Below are positions 41,604-53,470 of a stretch of DNA of 64,000 nt, one piece after another. The notes under the pieces are model-generated. The model saw only the letters and a list, made by a program, of their open reading frames with translations. It had not been told where the DNA came from and searched no databases. The stretch spans positions 10,667,388 through 10,731,387 of the forward strand of contig CM034406.1 in assembly GCA_019925095.2 (NCBI GenBank), written 5' to 3'. The DNA is from Dendrolimus kikuchii (Eukaryota; Arthropoda; Insecta; Lepidoptera; Lasiocampidae). Within the stretch, counting starts at the first letter, position 1; each line of letters starts with the position of its first letter. The position numbers and the translations under genes are program-made.

Positions 41604-41996
41604 TAGAGTTGCTAAATGTCCGGTTTTCTTTATGTTAGTCCGATCTAGAAAATCTTGGTAAGCCGGATAAAAGACTTTCCGGTTTTAAAGCAAATTCGTT
41701 CATTATCTGGGCAACTTTCGTGTCTCGCCGTAAATACTGTAAACAGTGTTTTGTGTTTTCTTTAATGTAACTACTATTATAGTCGCACCAAATTCAAAGA
41801 TGGCCATCTCGGGCAATAAGACTTTATTACAAACAGTGACATCGAGTACTGCTTGAAAAAATAGATTGGCTCTTAATTTAGCATTTAATGCAAATTTAGT
41901 AACAAAAGTTTAGTTTTCAGTAAATATAAGAGTATATGTTAAAAATAAGAAATTAAAAACTTGTCCGGTTTTTTTCGAACACATCTGGCAACCCTA
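41604..41996. mobile_element. hAT-like MITE
   Basis: Left TAGAGTTGCTAAATGTCCGG and, on the other strand, TAGGGTTGCCAGATGTGTTC are inverted ends resembling the CAGGGTTGCCAGATG terminus of hAT elements. Both continue into CCGG-type text. No clean 8-bp duplication remains. No transposase. Confidence 0.6.
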
Positions 41997-42378
41997 GTTG
42001 TAAGATATGGAAATCCAGCTCCTGTGAATTAGGCTGGTCAAAACGTAGACTACTAGACCATAGAGGATGTCAAATGTTATTTATGAAATGAAATATTTTA
42101 ATTAGGAAAAAACTTTGATGTTATCCTGTTTGTTGACGCTAATCGTAATAAAGTAGTTGACAGTCAGATCAACTGAGATTTTTTATCACGATAAAAACGC
42201 CGAAGCCGCCTACATTTTGTACGAACGTAGCAAGTTATGACATCACACCTTTAAGGAGTCAAATGACGTGTTTGTTATGTTCCAAACAGTAATTAAAATG
42301 ATTGATATCATAATATTTTAAAAGTGTGATAGTAACAAGGTATTTTAATGTCCAGTCTTTTATATAAATATTTTTTTA

Positions 42379-42800
42379 CTAGGATATGCCCGCGACTTTA
42401 TTTACGCTAAACTTGAAATACCCGCGGGATTCCTGGAACACAAAATAACGCAGCATTTGATAAAGAATGTAAGCTATCGTTTTAGTGAAAACAGTATCGG
42501 AATAAGCTAATTTTTACGCTCCCCAACAACTACATACCGCTCCTAGGAAAATTCCCACGGGAGTCCCGGGATAAAATATCACACATTTTTTTACATTAAA
42601 TTTGCAATCGATCAGTAAAAAACCCATTGGAAATCGATTTTTTTTTAAATCTGGCCATTTTAAATCATTCCCAAAAAAATCCCGCGGGATTCCCGGGATG
42701 TACAAGTAGCGCAGATTTTAATTCTAACAATTCGCTGTCGATCAGCGAAAACCGTATTGAAATCGGCCCCGTAGTTTTTACTTGAATCCTGAACAAACAG
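42379..42800 (-). mobile_element. Helitron-like element
   Basis: CTAG at 42379-42382 followed by GATATGCCCGCGACTTTATT is the inverted 3' end. Internal CCCGCGGGATTCC / CCCACGGGAGTCCCGGGA blocks recur three times. The far end has ATTGAAATCGGCCCCGTAGT and GAACAAACAGACAAACTGAC. Confidence 0.6.
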
Positions 42801-43210
42801 ACAAACTGACAAGCAAATAAGAAATCAATAAAATAAATTGCATCGTGTTCTCCATCGCTTATATAGTCTATTCTAGTTGTTTTTTTAAATAGCTTAAATG
42901 TACAGACACGGCATGTTTAGAATCTTATAATATTATTGATTACTTATTGTAAAATGAGTCATATACCCAATTAAACATATCTGGCATATTTCAATCACCG
43001 AACTGCGGCAACGACAGAGCCAAATATTTCATATCTGTGATGGCATAGTTCTAGGCATTCTGAGCATGTTGACCACCGATACTATTCTGTTACAGATGTT
43101 AATCTTAACGTTTAACTATTTTAAACATTAATTAATTGAAACTGTATCTAGGTTTTAAAATTTTAATGCACATGTTTATTTTATGTTAATTTAAATTAAT
43201 TATCACTTAT

Positions 43211-43349
43211 GGTCGGTTCCTATATCTGCGTTAATTTGTCTTACAAGCGGTTAAAATTTTACGTAAGCTCCATACAAGTAATGTGATTTTTTTACCAATG
43301 GTAAGTTAAGTGAATGAATAGATAGTGAGATATAGGTAAGAGCCGGTCA
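43211..43349. mobile_element. MITE (GGCCGGTTCC ends), copy 2
   Basis: GGTCGGTTCCTATATCTGCG … AAGCTCCATACAAGTAATGT … GATATAGGTAAGAGCCGGTC. Diverged. Confidence 0.7.
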
Positions 43350-44466
43350 TTAATTCCCTTAAACCTGGTGTACCGTACACGGCGGGATCGGTAACCCGAC
43401 GGCACAAACCCACAAGGTAAATTTTAGAACTTAGGTACTAGGTACTTACGTTGTACTCTAGCTGGCGGTGGTGGGAATAGAAACAAGGGGCTATAACAAT
43501 ATAGGAACAATAACAACACTAATCCGTCACTATCGTCAGGGAGGGGCGCCCCTTGAGAGGAAATATGTAAAATATCCTCCTTATTTACTGCTACAAGGGA
43601 AACACTACGGGGGATGGATAAAATGTCTGTCCAAATACACCCGCGCCTCGTCCTTTTCCGACAAAATTCCCTGAGTATATTAAGTTATCTTCACTTGTAA
43701 CTTATAATGTTCCACTCACTGGCAAATATGTAAAATTCCCAATAAAATCAAATATTGAATATATTACGAGCGAGTAATCATTCCGTGCGTGTTCAAGGTA
43801 AATCCGCGGCATGCCGTCATTTCGACGCAATAAAAAAGTGCCCTCGTATGAATCGCGTAACAATTGAAAACCGGCGTATGTTCTAATCCGAGGCGTTTAT
43901 TCTGTATTTCGAACACCCAGAAACCTTATTTTGTACGTCTGCGAGTCCTATGTTTAGGCTTTGTGTAACTTTAAACTGTCCATATAAATTGTTCGTGGGT
44001 TATAACTAATAATTAAAAATGTAACTGCTTTTAATCATATTTTAATATTTATCTTATAAGTAATTAATTAACATTATAAATATTAGATTGTTTTAAAAAT
44101 ATAGAAGATTTAGCTGATTTCTTAGAAGTCCATTTTTTTTGTTTGAACGTAAGCATGTCCTTCGACATACAGGACATAAAGCATAATATTTGGACCTGCA
44201 GGTTGTCTTTAATATGTGTGCGCCTCCGATATGTATGTTAAGGCTTTATGTACTCCCCAAATGAATTACGTTTCTATGGTTAAGCGTATTTTTAGTTTTG
44301 TATAATGACTTGAGGTATTTCTACAAATTTGTTGGTTTCCCTTGCTTCACTGACGAGAGATAGACTTTATATTCATATCATTTGAACCTTGCAAGATATC
44401 TAAACGAAAAACAACAAATTTAAGATAAAAAACACGCAATTTAAGATGACATTTCGATTAATATTA
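43350..44466. other. unassigned stretch
   Basis: A 68-codon plus frame (43468-43674) is unrecognised. The block 43370-43670 is somewhat GC-richer than its flanks. No repeat match. Confidence 0.35.
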
Positions 44467-44735
44467 AAATTACGGTTTTAGGTGCGGCATTTTATTTGAC
44501 CTCGTTTGATTTGACTACATATAAAAAAAAATAATTAAAAGGAACAAGTTGGAAGTAAGCTAAATAATAACTTTAAGTTTATTCAATATGAAATTTTTGT
44601 CTTCCGTGGTTACGGTTACTAAAAAGTGGCCGAAACTTCGAAATTCAAATAAAATACCGCACTTAAAACAGCTAAAACGTAGTTTTAATTATGTGTACTA
44701 GTTGCGAAGACTTAGAAAATAATCATCAACGGTTT
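44467..44735 (+). mobile_element. PLE copy 6, diverged
   Basis: Short left arm remnant (TTACGGTTTTAGGTGCGGCA), then the right arm (GGAACAAGTTGGAAGTAAGC … TGTCTTCCGTGGTTACGG … AAAAGTGGCCGAAACTTCG … GCTAAAACGTAGTTTTAATT) and tail GTGTACTAGTTGCGAAGACT. The most diverged copy. Confidence 0.7.
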
Positions 44736-44999
44736 AAGCCGTTTCAGAGCCTATTCAAGAAAAACTTTCAAATAGATCGGCTTGCGTTCAGGTACCTGTT
44801 CGTGTAGGAAAGGAAAAATAACACTAAGGTCCAATTTATTCAATAATCAGAAGTTATTCATAGAATATAGTACAACATGGGAAAATTAAAAATGACTGTT
44901 GCGTGACTAACGGTTGAATTGTTTTACTTTTAAATTCAGTCAGGTTATAATTTATTCCACTGATAACTTTCGTCTGATGATTGAAAGTCGGCCCTTAGT

Positions 45000-45268
45000 A
45001 TAATAATTCCTGCAGCCGAGCTGTCTGTTATAAGCGGCGACAAAACAACCCATAGCCAAGTGGTACTGCAGTTATCTGTCTGAATGACTACCAATCTAAC
45101 ACCTTTGGATGAAGTGTGCCGCCATAATAATCCTGAGTTGTTTTCTGGCATTAGTAGTGGTCAGGCTCTTGTCCCATCTTCGAGGCTAGCTGTACATTGG
45201 TAGCCACTTTGCTGTTGCAAGTATCCATAGGCGACAGTGACTACTTTCCATCAGGTGGGCTGTGAAAA
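45000..45268 (+). mobile_element. retroposon family A copy, old
   Basis: AATTCCTGCAGCCGAGCTGT…AAGCGGCGACAAAACAACCC…TTTTCTGGCATTAGT…CATAGGCGACAGTGACTACT…CATCAGGTGGGCTGTG. Many differences; the tail is lost. Confidence 0.65.
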
Positions 45269-45309
45269 AATTGTATGAATATTAGATAACTACGGTTAAT
45301 TTCAAAGTA

Positions 45310-45440
45310 ACACTATAAGGTAAAACATATAATATATTTTACCTTGTAGTGTATCACATTTCAATTTCCTTCTATAAATTCTTCCTCAATTCACAACTGA
45401 GAATGATACAGACTTGAAATGTGTTCAGTTGTGATGAATT
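45310..45440. repeat. cluster of nested hairpins
   Basis: CACTATAAGGTAAAA (45311-45325) pairs with 45337-45351 with one wobble. CACATTTCAA (45355-45364) pairs perfectly with 45414-45423. CACAACTGA near 45392 pairs with TCAGTTGTG near 45425. Confidence 0.65.
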
Positions 45441-45692
45441 TCATATATATTTTATTGAATAACACTTACTTACTACAATAACAAACCGTAACCTGATCCA
45501 TATAAACTTACTATGTAATACTTGTATCTATTATTATTTCCGTATCAGTAACTTAATATATCTTTCATAGATGGATTGATTAGATTTTGCTGAAGGTTGT
45601 ATGTTTTCCGATATAAGGAATAATGAATTTAATCTTAATATTTTATTTCTGGGTATACGTGACTTTTAGTCAAAATAAAGTAAAACTTTACT

Positions 45693-45729
45693 TGACTTGT
45701 GGATGGCTCCTTAGGCCATCCACAAGTCA
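45693..45729. repeat. perfect 15-bp hairpin, 7-nt loop
   Basis: TGACTTGTGGATGGC (45693-45707), loop TCCTTAG, exact reverse complement at 45715-45729. The right arm is the end of the repeat at 45712-45805. Confidence 0.9.
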
Positions 45730-45805
45730 TATGAATTTCATGTTTTTTTGACCCCTCTGCTGTCCTTGTCACAACTGGTCGACTCGTCCTTCTCTGCTGT
45801 GACAT
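45712..45805 (-). repeat. dispersed repeat pair, copy 2
   Basis: Reverse-complement match to 39140-39260: CTTGTCACAACTGG, TGTGACATTACAT. Confidence 0.6.
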
Positions 45806-45978
45806 TACATATTTTGCAATTTTACATTAAGAAATTATTAAATTAAAAGAGCAGTTCCGTAATCAGTTTTACTTCCATTTAAATTATCTTTAGTAATTAA
45901 AACACTATGGACATAATACATAATAGAGTCGGAAATATTTTGAAGTTTTTCGTTAAAAGTTTAAATTTCGTATTTTAA

Positions 45979-46676
45979 GGGCCGCTTGCATAACGTTGAT
46001 TAAATTTATTTAAGAAACACTAAACGCATTTAGTACCTTTAAATACAATTAGCGTCATGCACAACGCAAAATGTTTCGCTAAACATGTTTAAAGAACTGG
46101 TAAAGTTAATCATCCAAAAATGGGTATTTAACTGGCCTAAATGCATTTAAGGACAAAAAGATAGATCCGTATTCTGTTTTGAATAATAGAACTGCCAGAT
46201 GTGTTCGGATTTTACCTGAAGCTAGTAATTTTTTTTTTCAACAGAAATGCACAATTCTACCTTATTCAATATTCTACAACTATTGTTCACCTTTAACCAG
46301 TACTAATTTATTATTTGAAAATTAAAGGGCACAGCAAAAAATCACTCTTCAGGTTGCTGTCAAAAAATCCGGAGCAAACTTAACCAAACGAAAAAAATTT
46401 CAAATGTCAAGTTGACATTGGCCAAATAAAATTACTCTTTACGCAAAAAATAACTAGCATTAAAGCTAATTTCATGTGTTTGTTCCAAAAAATGGATCGC
46501 AGGGTGATACCGAACACTTGTGGCTGTTTTACCGACGACATAAATACACTTTGCTAAACAACATGGGAGACCACCTTATGCAAGGTATCTTAAATACGTT
46601 TTGTGTAAAAGGTATTTAGGCAGTTTAATATGATTAATTAATTTTTATTTAAAGGCGATCGTTATGCAAACGGCCC
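45979..46676. mobile_element. TTAA-flanked element, long relative of 11623-11828
   Basis: Perfect TTAA on both sides (45975-45978 and 46677-46680). Ends GGGCCGCTTGCATAACG and, on the other strand, GGGCCGTTTGCATAACGATC. The outer ~110 bp on each side match the two halves of the short copy at 11623. About 460 bp of extra sequence lies between, with no transposase frame. TTAA targeting is a hallmark of piggyBac-type elements, but the termini are not typical piggyBac, so the superfamily is uncertain. Confidence 0.75.
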
Positions 46677-46899
46677 TTAAGCTTAAATGTGACGTCACGA
46701 AATTTAAGACTCCTCCTACCTCTTGTTACACAAAGTCACACTTCGTCAACCCCTTAAGTGTGACTTAGTTTATGGATTACCGCTGACCGAATTGATTTAT
46801 GAATTAGAGTTTTAGCGAGATCTTGAAAAGTAAATATATATATGCATTTCATTTTTCAAAAACGTAATATTTTTGTTTAAGAAAGGAAAGAAAAAATGT

Positions 46900-47055
46900 G
46901 TAATATTTTTGTCTCGAGAATCCCGTGGAAGTATTTCCGGGAGCGGTTTATAGTTGTTCTGGTACGTAAAACTTAGCTTACATTCTTTTTCAAATACTGC
47001 GGTATTTTGTGTCCCGGGAATTTCAATCCAAGCGTAGACGAAGTTGCGGGAAAAT
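46900..47055 (+). mobile_element. Helitron-like 3' region, broken by a retroposon
   Basis: GAATCCCGTGGAAGTATTTC, TCCCGGGAATTTC and GCGTAGACGAAGTTGCGGG parallel the end at 3395-3517, but the expected terminal CTAG is replaced by the A-rich tail of a family A retroposon starting at 47056. Confidence 0.55.
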
Positions 47056-47300
47056 GTTTTTTTTTAATTTTTTATTGCAGGAGTTCAGCAGACAGGCAGA
47101 CGGCCCACTTGATGGAAAGCGGTTACCATCGCCTATGGACATTTGCAACACCAAAGCTGCTACAAATGCGCTGCTGCTCTCTTAAAGGAGACTGGAACCT
47201 GGTCATTAACGCCGGAACACAACACAAGGTTGTTATGGCGGCATACTCTAGACCAGGGGTGGTCGCCATCCAGTCGGACAAATGCCCTACCACCTGGCAA
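47056..47300 (-). mobile_element. retroposon family A copy, 5'-truncated, nested
   Basis: Minus-strand copy from its A-rich tail through CAGACGGCCCACTTGATGGA to TGCCCTACCACCTGG, where it stops short of the head. It sits inside the Helitron 3' end. Confidence 0.78.
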
Positions 47301-49512
47301 TGTAGTAAACAATATAATCATTTTAGCATTTATGTAAAATAATTTCTCTTATTTATAAATTAAGTAACCACGACTCGGCGACCACAACAAAGTAAATAGC
47401 ATTATAGTAATAAATATTCTTATAAACGCTTCAGTGGCACTGACTGATACTTCAAAACGGCCTCCATTTATCAATAAAAAGTACTCGGATTTAGTCAAAG
47501 TTAAAAGGAAGCAGGCCCGTTAACAAGATAAGAGAGGACTCGCCGATAATGGGCTTTTTGTCGGCAGCCACGCTCAGTATTAAATTGCCGAAAACGTCCG
47601 GGTGCAAATTTTGTTAGCCCATGCGTATATTGCTACTACCTTCTACTAGTACGGAATAAAAAAGTATTTAAAATATACATATACTTATATACGAAAATTG
47701 AAACATTATAATATGAGCAAAACTTAAATGCGTTCTTGAACTTCGAATTCTTCATTCCTCCTGAATATGGTTCTCAAGATGGTACCTATCAGTAGCGCGG
47801 GGGGGGGGGGGGCAAATCGGCTAGGGTAAGCCGGTTGAAAAAGTATACCGTATAATGTAATCATCGACTACACCGCTGTTGTAAATATTAAGGCCCCAAA
47901 ATCAGCATACAAAAAAGCACAGGATTTGATAATAGTGTAAAATGTGGCTTTGAAAATATCCTTTTTAGACGTGCGCAAAACTAGTAACAATATGTTTGAA
48001 CAGAACACGTAAACGGCAATGAGTGCATGGCGCTTTCAACCTTTTGGTCACTAGTCGCTAGTTTGTTAAAAGTAAGCTATCGAGTTGTATGAAGTCCACG
48101 CCACTGGTACCCATATGTATAGAGCTAAGAGGGGCTAGAACTGTACTCTCGCTCAATCGCTATCCGAACTCTCATAGGAACTTTTTAACACTACAAATTG
48201 TCAGATGTAATAAGCTTTGACACTTGACTAGAATTGTGTAAACTCAAAGAGCTAACTTCTCACGGGGCGCATATAAATTTTGCGCATAAAGTTTTTCAAT
48301 AAGCAATGCCAATATCGAAGCTATAAATGAATTGGCGCCTTGAATATAGCGGATACTTCCGATCTCCTGAAATGGGAGCGGTTCAAGCCTAAGTGTTTAC
48401 AGGCTGCTATTATTATTTTCTGGACGCAACTAAGCCTGTGTATCTTCTCTTACCTACAGCGTGCTCTTATAGTCAATGGAGCGGTTATCCTACGTGTTCC
48501 GTCCACATTCACACAGTCGTGTGTAGGTACGCATTATTTTCAAAGGATTACCTACATCTGGATTTGGAGCTAATCACATATAGACCCATGTTAAGAAAGA
48601 AGACATGAATATATCCTAATTGCTATTAGTTAGACCACACATAAAGAAGTAAAGCAGCTCTGTTCGACAATTTTACCAAAGTTAAAAGTCTAGTTTTGGG
48701 TCGTATATGAGTAATTTAGAATTTCAAGTAAGATAAGGTATCAAAATATATATGGATAAAAATACCTAAAAATGTGCATTTTTCGTAGTTGCTTGCTTTT
48801 AACAGCGTAGTTAATTAGTTGAAATCTTCGGGAACCCAATAAAATAGGTTGTTATTAAATAAATAAATAAAAACGTGTGTGAAGTTTTCTTGCAGCAGAA
48901 GTGAAACTTCAGAGAATATAAATACTCACAGATAATTCTTCTCTAACTTTTATCAATATAATCATCACTCTTATTGACTCTCTAATCTGTTCTGCACAAT
49001 ATAAAACTTATATCTCATTCTCTTGCAAGCCTAGTCCTATATCAATTTATTTGTTTGTCTCTTTTTAGTGTCGCTTTTTCGTTTCATCAAGTTTCAAATC
49101 ACATCGATTCTAATTTTCACTTTAAAAAATGTGACATAAATCAGTGTATTTCAACTCGTTTTAATCTATGCTCACTAGGCGTACAATATAATTGAAGCCC
49201 AAGTACCTCGATATCTTGTACGGACTAAATTAAGTCCTTTGGCCTAGAAAGACGGACCGCATTTCGGGCGATGAAGTGTTGTGGTCAAGAGTATATGGCA
49301 CCCGATAGATAACGTAAGGTAAAATCTCTTGTTTTAGAAGGATTCTACGACACAATCGGAATAATAGAATATTTACATTTTAAACTAGAGTTACTCTATA
49401 TTCTGAGGGAGCTACAATCATAAGAATACAAATGATAGATACAAAGTAAACAGCCAAAATAAAAAGCAGAACCCATTAACTCATAACATAATTACAGATA
49501 AGTTTCCTTTAA
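47301..49512. other. mostly unassigned; includes a G14 run at 47799-47812
   Basis: No repeat copy recognised. Two overlapping plus frames (48340-48608) have no known domain. A homopolymer of 14 G is present at 47799-47812. Confidence 0.4.
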
Positions 49513-49645
49513 TGGGCGGTTTTTACATCTTACTGTTTAGTCACTTGCCTTTTGGATTGAATTTTGACATTAATTGTATGGAGCTTATGTCAAATTTTAA
49601 CCGATAGACAAATGAGTAATTGGTTGAAGATATAAGAACGGCCCA
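49513..49645. mobile_element. MITE (GGCCGGTTCC ends), copy 3
   Basis: TGGGCGGTTTTTACATCTTA … GTATGGAGCTTATGTCAAAT … GATATAAGAACGGCCCA. The palindromic interior is preserved. Confidence 0.72.
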
Positions 49646-50574
49646 CCAGCCAGGTCTCCTGGAAGAGAATTAACTATTGTACGTATTTTGTAACTATTGT
49701 TGAATTTTGTAATTTCTGTTTTAATCAGCAATAAAGTGTTATCTAACTCATTTAACCATCTAAAACAACCAAGGTAAATTGTCAATGAATTAATAACAAT
49801 GATCATTTCAAGAAACATATCAACAGTGGCCAAAAAATCAGACTGGAAATGAAATATGTGATAAATTTTCGCTTCGTAATTGTATATAGGAGTGTAGTTT
49901 TATTTCATTATTTTTTGAATAAGGCAAAAGGTAGAAGGCTCAAGTGATGAAAAGTCAACACCGACACTTATATGTTTTTAACACCAGGACTGTTGAGCTT
50001 GTATTATAATTGAAAAATTCAAATGTTACATAAATATTGTTTAGAACCATGCCTGTTTTAATGCGATATATTTTAAATTAAAGACTAAATGGCTGAATAA
50101 GTGAGTGAAATTTCTGCCGATTTTGATTATGAAATAATGAATTATGCCAGAATAATTTATAACGAAAATATATATGTATATTGTAAATAAGATTCATTTA
50201 TTCACACGCACAGTACATAACATGAAAAAGCATTACTTTGTGTAGTCCATCGACTACTATAATCTTGGAGTAATTCAACTTGTAATTTTCAGATAACTCT
50301 CGGATGTAGCAGAATACAAATAAATAAAGGCTAAAGTAAAAATAGTGACATATTGAAATTCTCAACCTTATACTAGATAGAGTTCAGATGAGTAAAATAA
50401 TATACTAAGGTAGAAACTAAAGCAGTCGTATAAAATGCAGAGATCTATTCAAGTGTTTGCACAGATTGTTATGCATGCATTTTAGATTAAGAATTATATT
50501 TATAATTAAATATACTTAATTTGGTGATTGAAAATGTAAGGTAGAACAAAAATACGCCCATCAACCAAACGTCG
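49646..50574. other. unassigned AT-rich stretch
   Basis: No supported feature. Confidence 0.35.
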
Positions 50575-51085
50575 CAGTATATCCCCCGCCACGCCAGTGC
50601 AAAGTCTTAAAAGGGCCTTATAAGCGGCGGTAGACCGTGGCTCGAGCATTCTAGCCACAGGGGATTAGCTGAGGTCTGTTGCTGGAGAGTTCCTTCCACC
50701 GCTTCTTCTCTGCCAGCTATAACACGTTGCGAAGCGGTAGTAAAGATAGGCTAGGATCGGCTCCACTGGCGGAGTCGATAACGAGTCCCCATTTATATCA
50801 CTTCAGCCTGTTGGCTTACTCCATTCAGCCTTTGATGGCTTAATTCGATAGAGTCTTTCCCCCCGTAGCGGTCGAGCCGAGGTTGAACCTCACGGGAGGT
50901 GCCTCCTCGAGCGCACTGCTTCCGGGCTAAAAGCTTCCGCTGCCACGGATTCAGAAAGCACACCAAGCCCGGTATCGCTGAAACAGCCATCTGCGGCTAT
51001 TCAGCAGGATCCTGCACAAAAAATAAGCTCGAGCATTCCGAGTATGGTCGTCGCGCTGGCAACATCGAGGCCATGGTATATAAGT
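50575..51085. mobile_element. GC-rich block, probable unrecognised transposon
   Basis: A sharp change to GC-rich, CpG-containing DNA. On the minus strand 50745-50700 reads ACTACCGCTTCGCAACGTGT … AGAGAAGAAGCGGTGGAAGG, close to the 3' region of PLE copy 4 (10600-10660). The rest (GGAAGCAGTGCGCTCGAGGA, GTGAGGTTCAACCTCGGCTC) matches nothing else here. The short frames on both strands (50793-50990, 50899-51087) are unrecognised. Confidence 0.4.
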
Positions 51086-51994
51086 GAATTGTTATTATTC
51101 ATATTTTTGACCTCATGTTATTATATATATAATGTTTATGGTTCTTTTGTGTTATACCATGTTTAAATGATTTAGGTAGGCAGCCATTGGGCTAAAAGAA
51201 AACCTTGTGCAATCATTATGTCCATCTGTCTATGTATATCACAGTCATATAAAATAACTTATTTTGTACCTGTAATGACATCATTACAGTTTAACATAAC
51301 TTGAAATCTGTGTTATATTATTGTATGAGAACTTCTAGTTAAGGAGATAAAGGTTATATCTGAATTATATACTGTATTGTACTTATTGAATCATTAAATA
51401 AATAGATTGAAGTATGTATATTGATTGGATTTTAATATTTCCCCACCCACATAGAATAATTTTATTAATAACCCCTTTTAAGAAAAATCTAACATATCGT
51501 GTGTGATTTTGTGTGTGCGCTAAATGTGAATTAGCAACTTACCACTAAAATTAGTACATTTTATTTATTTATTATTTTAGTTACTATGCTAGTTACTTAC
51601 CATTGTGTTAAGAGTGGCATATGAATTGGAGAAGATAAAAAAAAGATTATGTCTTACTTAATGACCAGAACTAGAGGTCTTACCTTATTCTAAACAATCT
51701 TTAATTAAAAGCAATGCACTGGGCTTTCGTAAAATTTAACTAGAAGCCGTATTTATAGGTCTCTAGGGAAAGTAAGAAGGCGTAGGTTTATGTTTCCAGG
51801 TTTGATTTGTAGTAATTTACTAGATTGGGATTAATGTACGCCTGTGGAATAAGCAGCTGTCTGGTACTGTTTATAGTCGTACTGTTTTTGCGTTTTATTT
51901 GTGGCTTGTTTGATGTAGTATAGCTATCTATATAAAGGTTATAATTAAATTTGTTCAATTTATTGCGGGGAGTTGAAGGGTAATAATTTGGTGT
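51086..51994. other. unassigned stretch
   Basis: AT-rich, no supported feature. Confidence 0.35.
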
Positions 51995-52075
51995 TATTGT
52001 TGAATGAAAATGAAAACTCTCTATTATTCGCTGTAAATATAAAACTAGGCAATTGGTATGCATACATTTGCATTA
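51995..52075 (-). repeat. retroposon 3' end, copy 2 of (TTCA)n-tail family
   Basis: GAATGAAAATGAAAACTCTC…ACTAGGCAATTGGTATGCAT…ACATTTGCATTAG parallels 35490-35570. Confidence 0.5.
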
Positions 52076-53104
52076 GAACAACGCGCGGATTTATCATTTA
52101 CAATGAATGATATCTTCGAGGCAGTCCGGTTCCTAAGGAAATTATAAAGAAAATATATTCTTTTTAAAATTAAAAACTGTAATTTGTTTTCAGAATCTTG
52201 GACGGGAAGCATACACATTTTACGGAGTTTTCATGACATTTAATTTTTACAATTAACACGTGTTTATGAGGTGCGTGTGTGAGGTAACATGCACATCGTA
52301 ATTACCGATGTGTGAAATCCGAGAACCCGCGATAAACAGGCTGGTTGGGTGCGTTGTTCGTTCGTATAAAATATACAGAGACTTAAAAATATGTAGCAGT
52401 GGCAATTTCATAGGCTTCTATAAAGCTAACAGCTTTTTCTCTACTTTGTTAATATCTGAGCAGGAATATAAATACAAATAAAGGAGTAAAACGTGAGACA
52501 AAATCGCTAAGTAACCATTTGAGTTATGAACTATTATTTGACTCTGAGAACGGCAGTAAAATAATGATTTTGATCATAAACTGTTTCCTCCTAACAATAC
52601 AACCCTTCAATATATCTAGCACAACAAGAAATTAAGCTATTAAAATCAAAATATTGTAGAAATATTTAGATAAAATGTTATCATGATCAATAACTTCTCC
52701 CATTAAACAAAGAATACAAATCGTTTTCAGCACCGAAAATAGAGAAACAAAACAACAAAAGCCGGGGCCGAATAGGCCTTTTGTTCCCTCAAGCAAATTG
52801 TAACTGGATGCTTCAAGCCATTATTGAACATAGATAGGAGCGACTTGACTCAGGCAATCTTCTCATTATCAATGCATTAAACGTCTTAGAAGTTTCCTTT
52901 TACAATATTAATGATGTTACTACTGGGTACTAACTGTAATATATAAAATATGTCGAATCCTTACACAAAATAATATGCCTAATTACTTAAGCTGCATAGG
53001 CATGATTAAAGTATGCTTGGACCGAGTTTACTCACACGTAATTACTTCAGACGAATTTATATGCACGGGTAGCGGTTTACACTCATCTGAGCTATTTATC
53101 TTAT
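52076..53104. other. unassigned stretch
   Basis: A possible SINE scrap near 52300 (ACCGATGTGTGAAATCCGAG). Otherwise nothing supported. Confidence 0.3.
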
Positions 53105-53344
53105 CTTATACTAATATATAAAGCTGAAGAGTTTGTTTGTTTGATTGAACGCGCTAATCTCAGGAACTACTGGTCTGATTCAAAAAATTCTTTCAGTATT
53201 AGATAGCCTGCTTATCGAGGAAGGCTATAGGCTATATATCATCACGCTAAGTCCAATAGGAGCGGAGCACCAATGAAGAATGTTTTTAAATCGGGGGGGT
53301 TTTGAAAACAAATTCCACGCGGACCACTTCGCGGGCACAGCTAG
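53105..53344 (+). mobile_element. non-autonomous Helitron, clear 3' end
   Basis: Begins near ACTAATATATAAAGCTGAAG, then GCTAATCTCAGGAACTACTG, and ends CGCGGACCACTTCGCGGGCA then CAG and CTAG at 53341-53344, followed by T. The GC-rich imperfect hairpin lies just upstream of the end. The 5' TC start is plausible at about 53098-53105. About 240 bp. Confidence 0.65.
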
Positions 53345-53424
53345 TTATATATAAAGTGAAATTTATTATCGTTGATGTGAAAATATTGCAGCATACCACT
53401 GTTCTTATCAAACTCCTTGTCCAT

Positions 53425-53470
53425 CCAAAGGTCTCTGGAAGAAATCGCTAAAGCGATAAGACCGCCTAAT
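53425..53470 (+). repeat. retroposon 3' end piece
   Basis: AGGTCTCTGGAAGAAATCGC then TAAAGCGATAAGACCGCCTA. Confidence 0.5.

Noticed and set aside
47799..47812. G14 run as a G-quadruplex regulatory site
   Set aside because: A single homopolymer with no nearby gene; could also be a length error in the assembly.
48340..48608. Two overlapping plus frames as a host exon
   Set aside because: Both begin with non-ATG codons, no conserved domain, and no clear splice sites on both sides.
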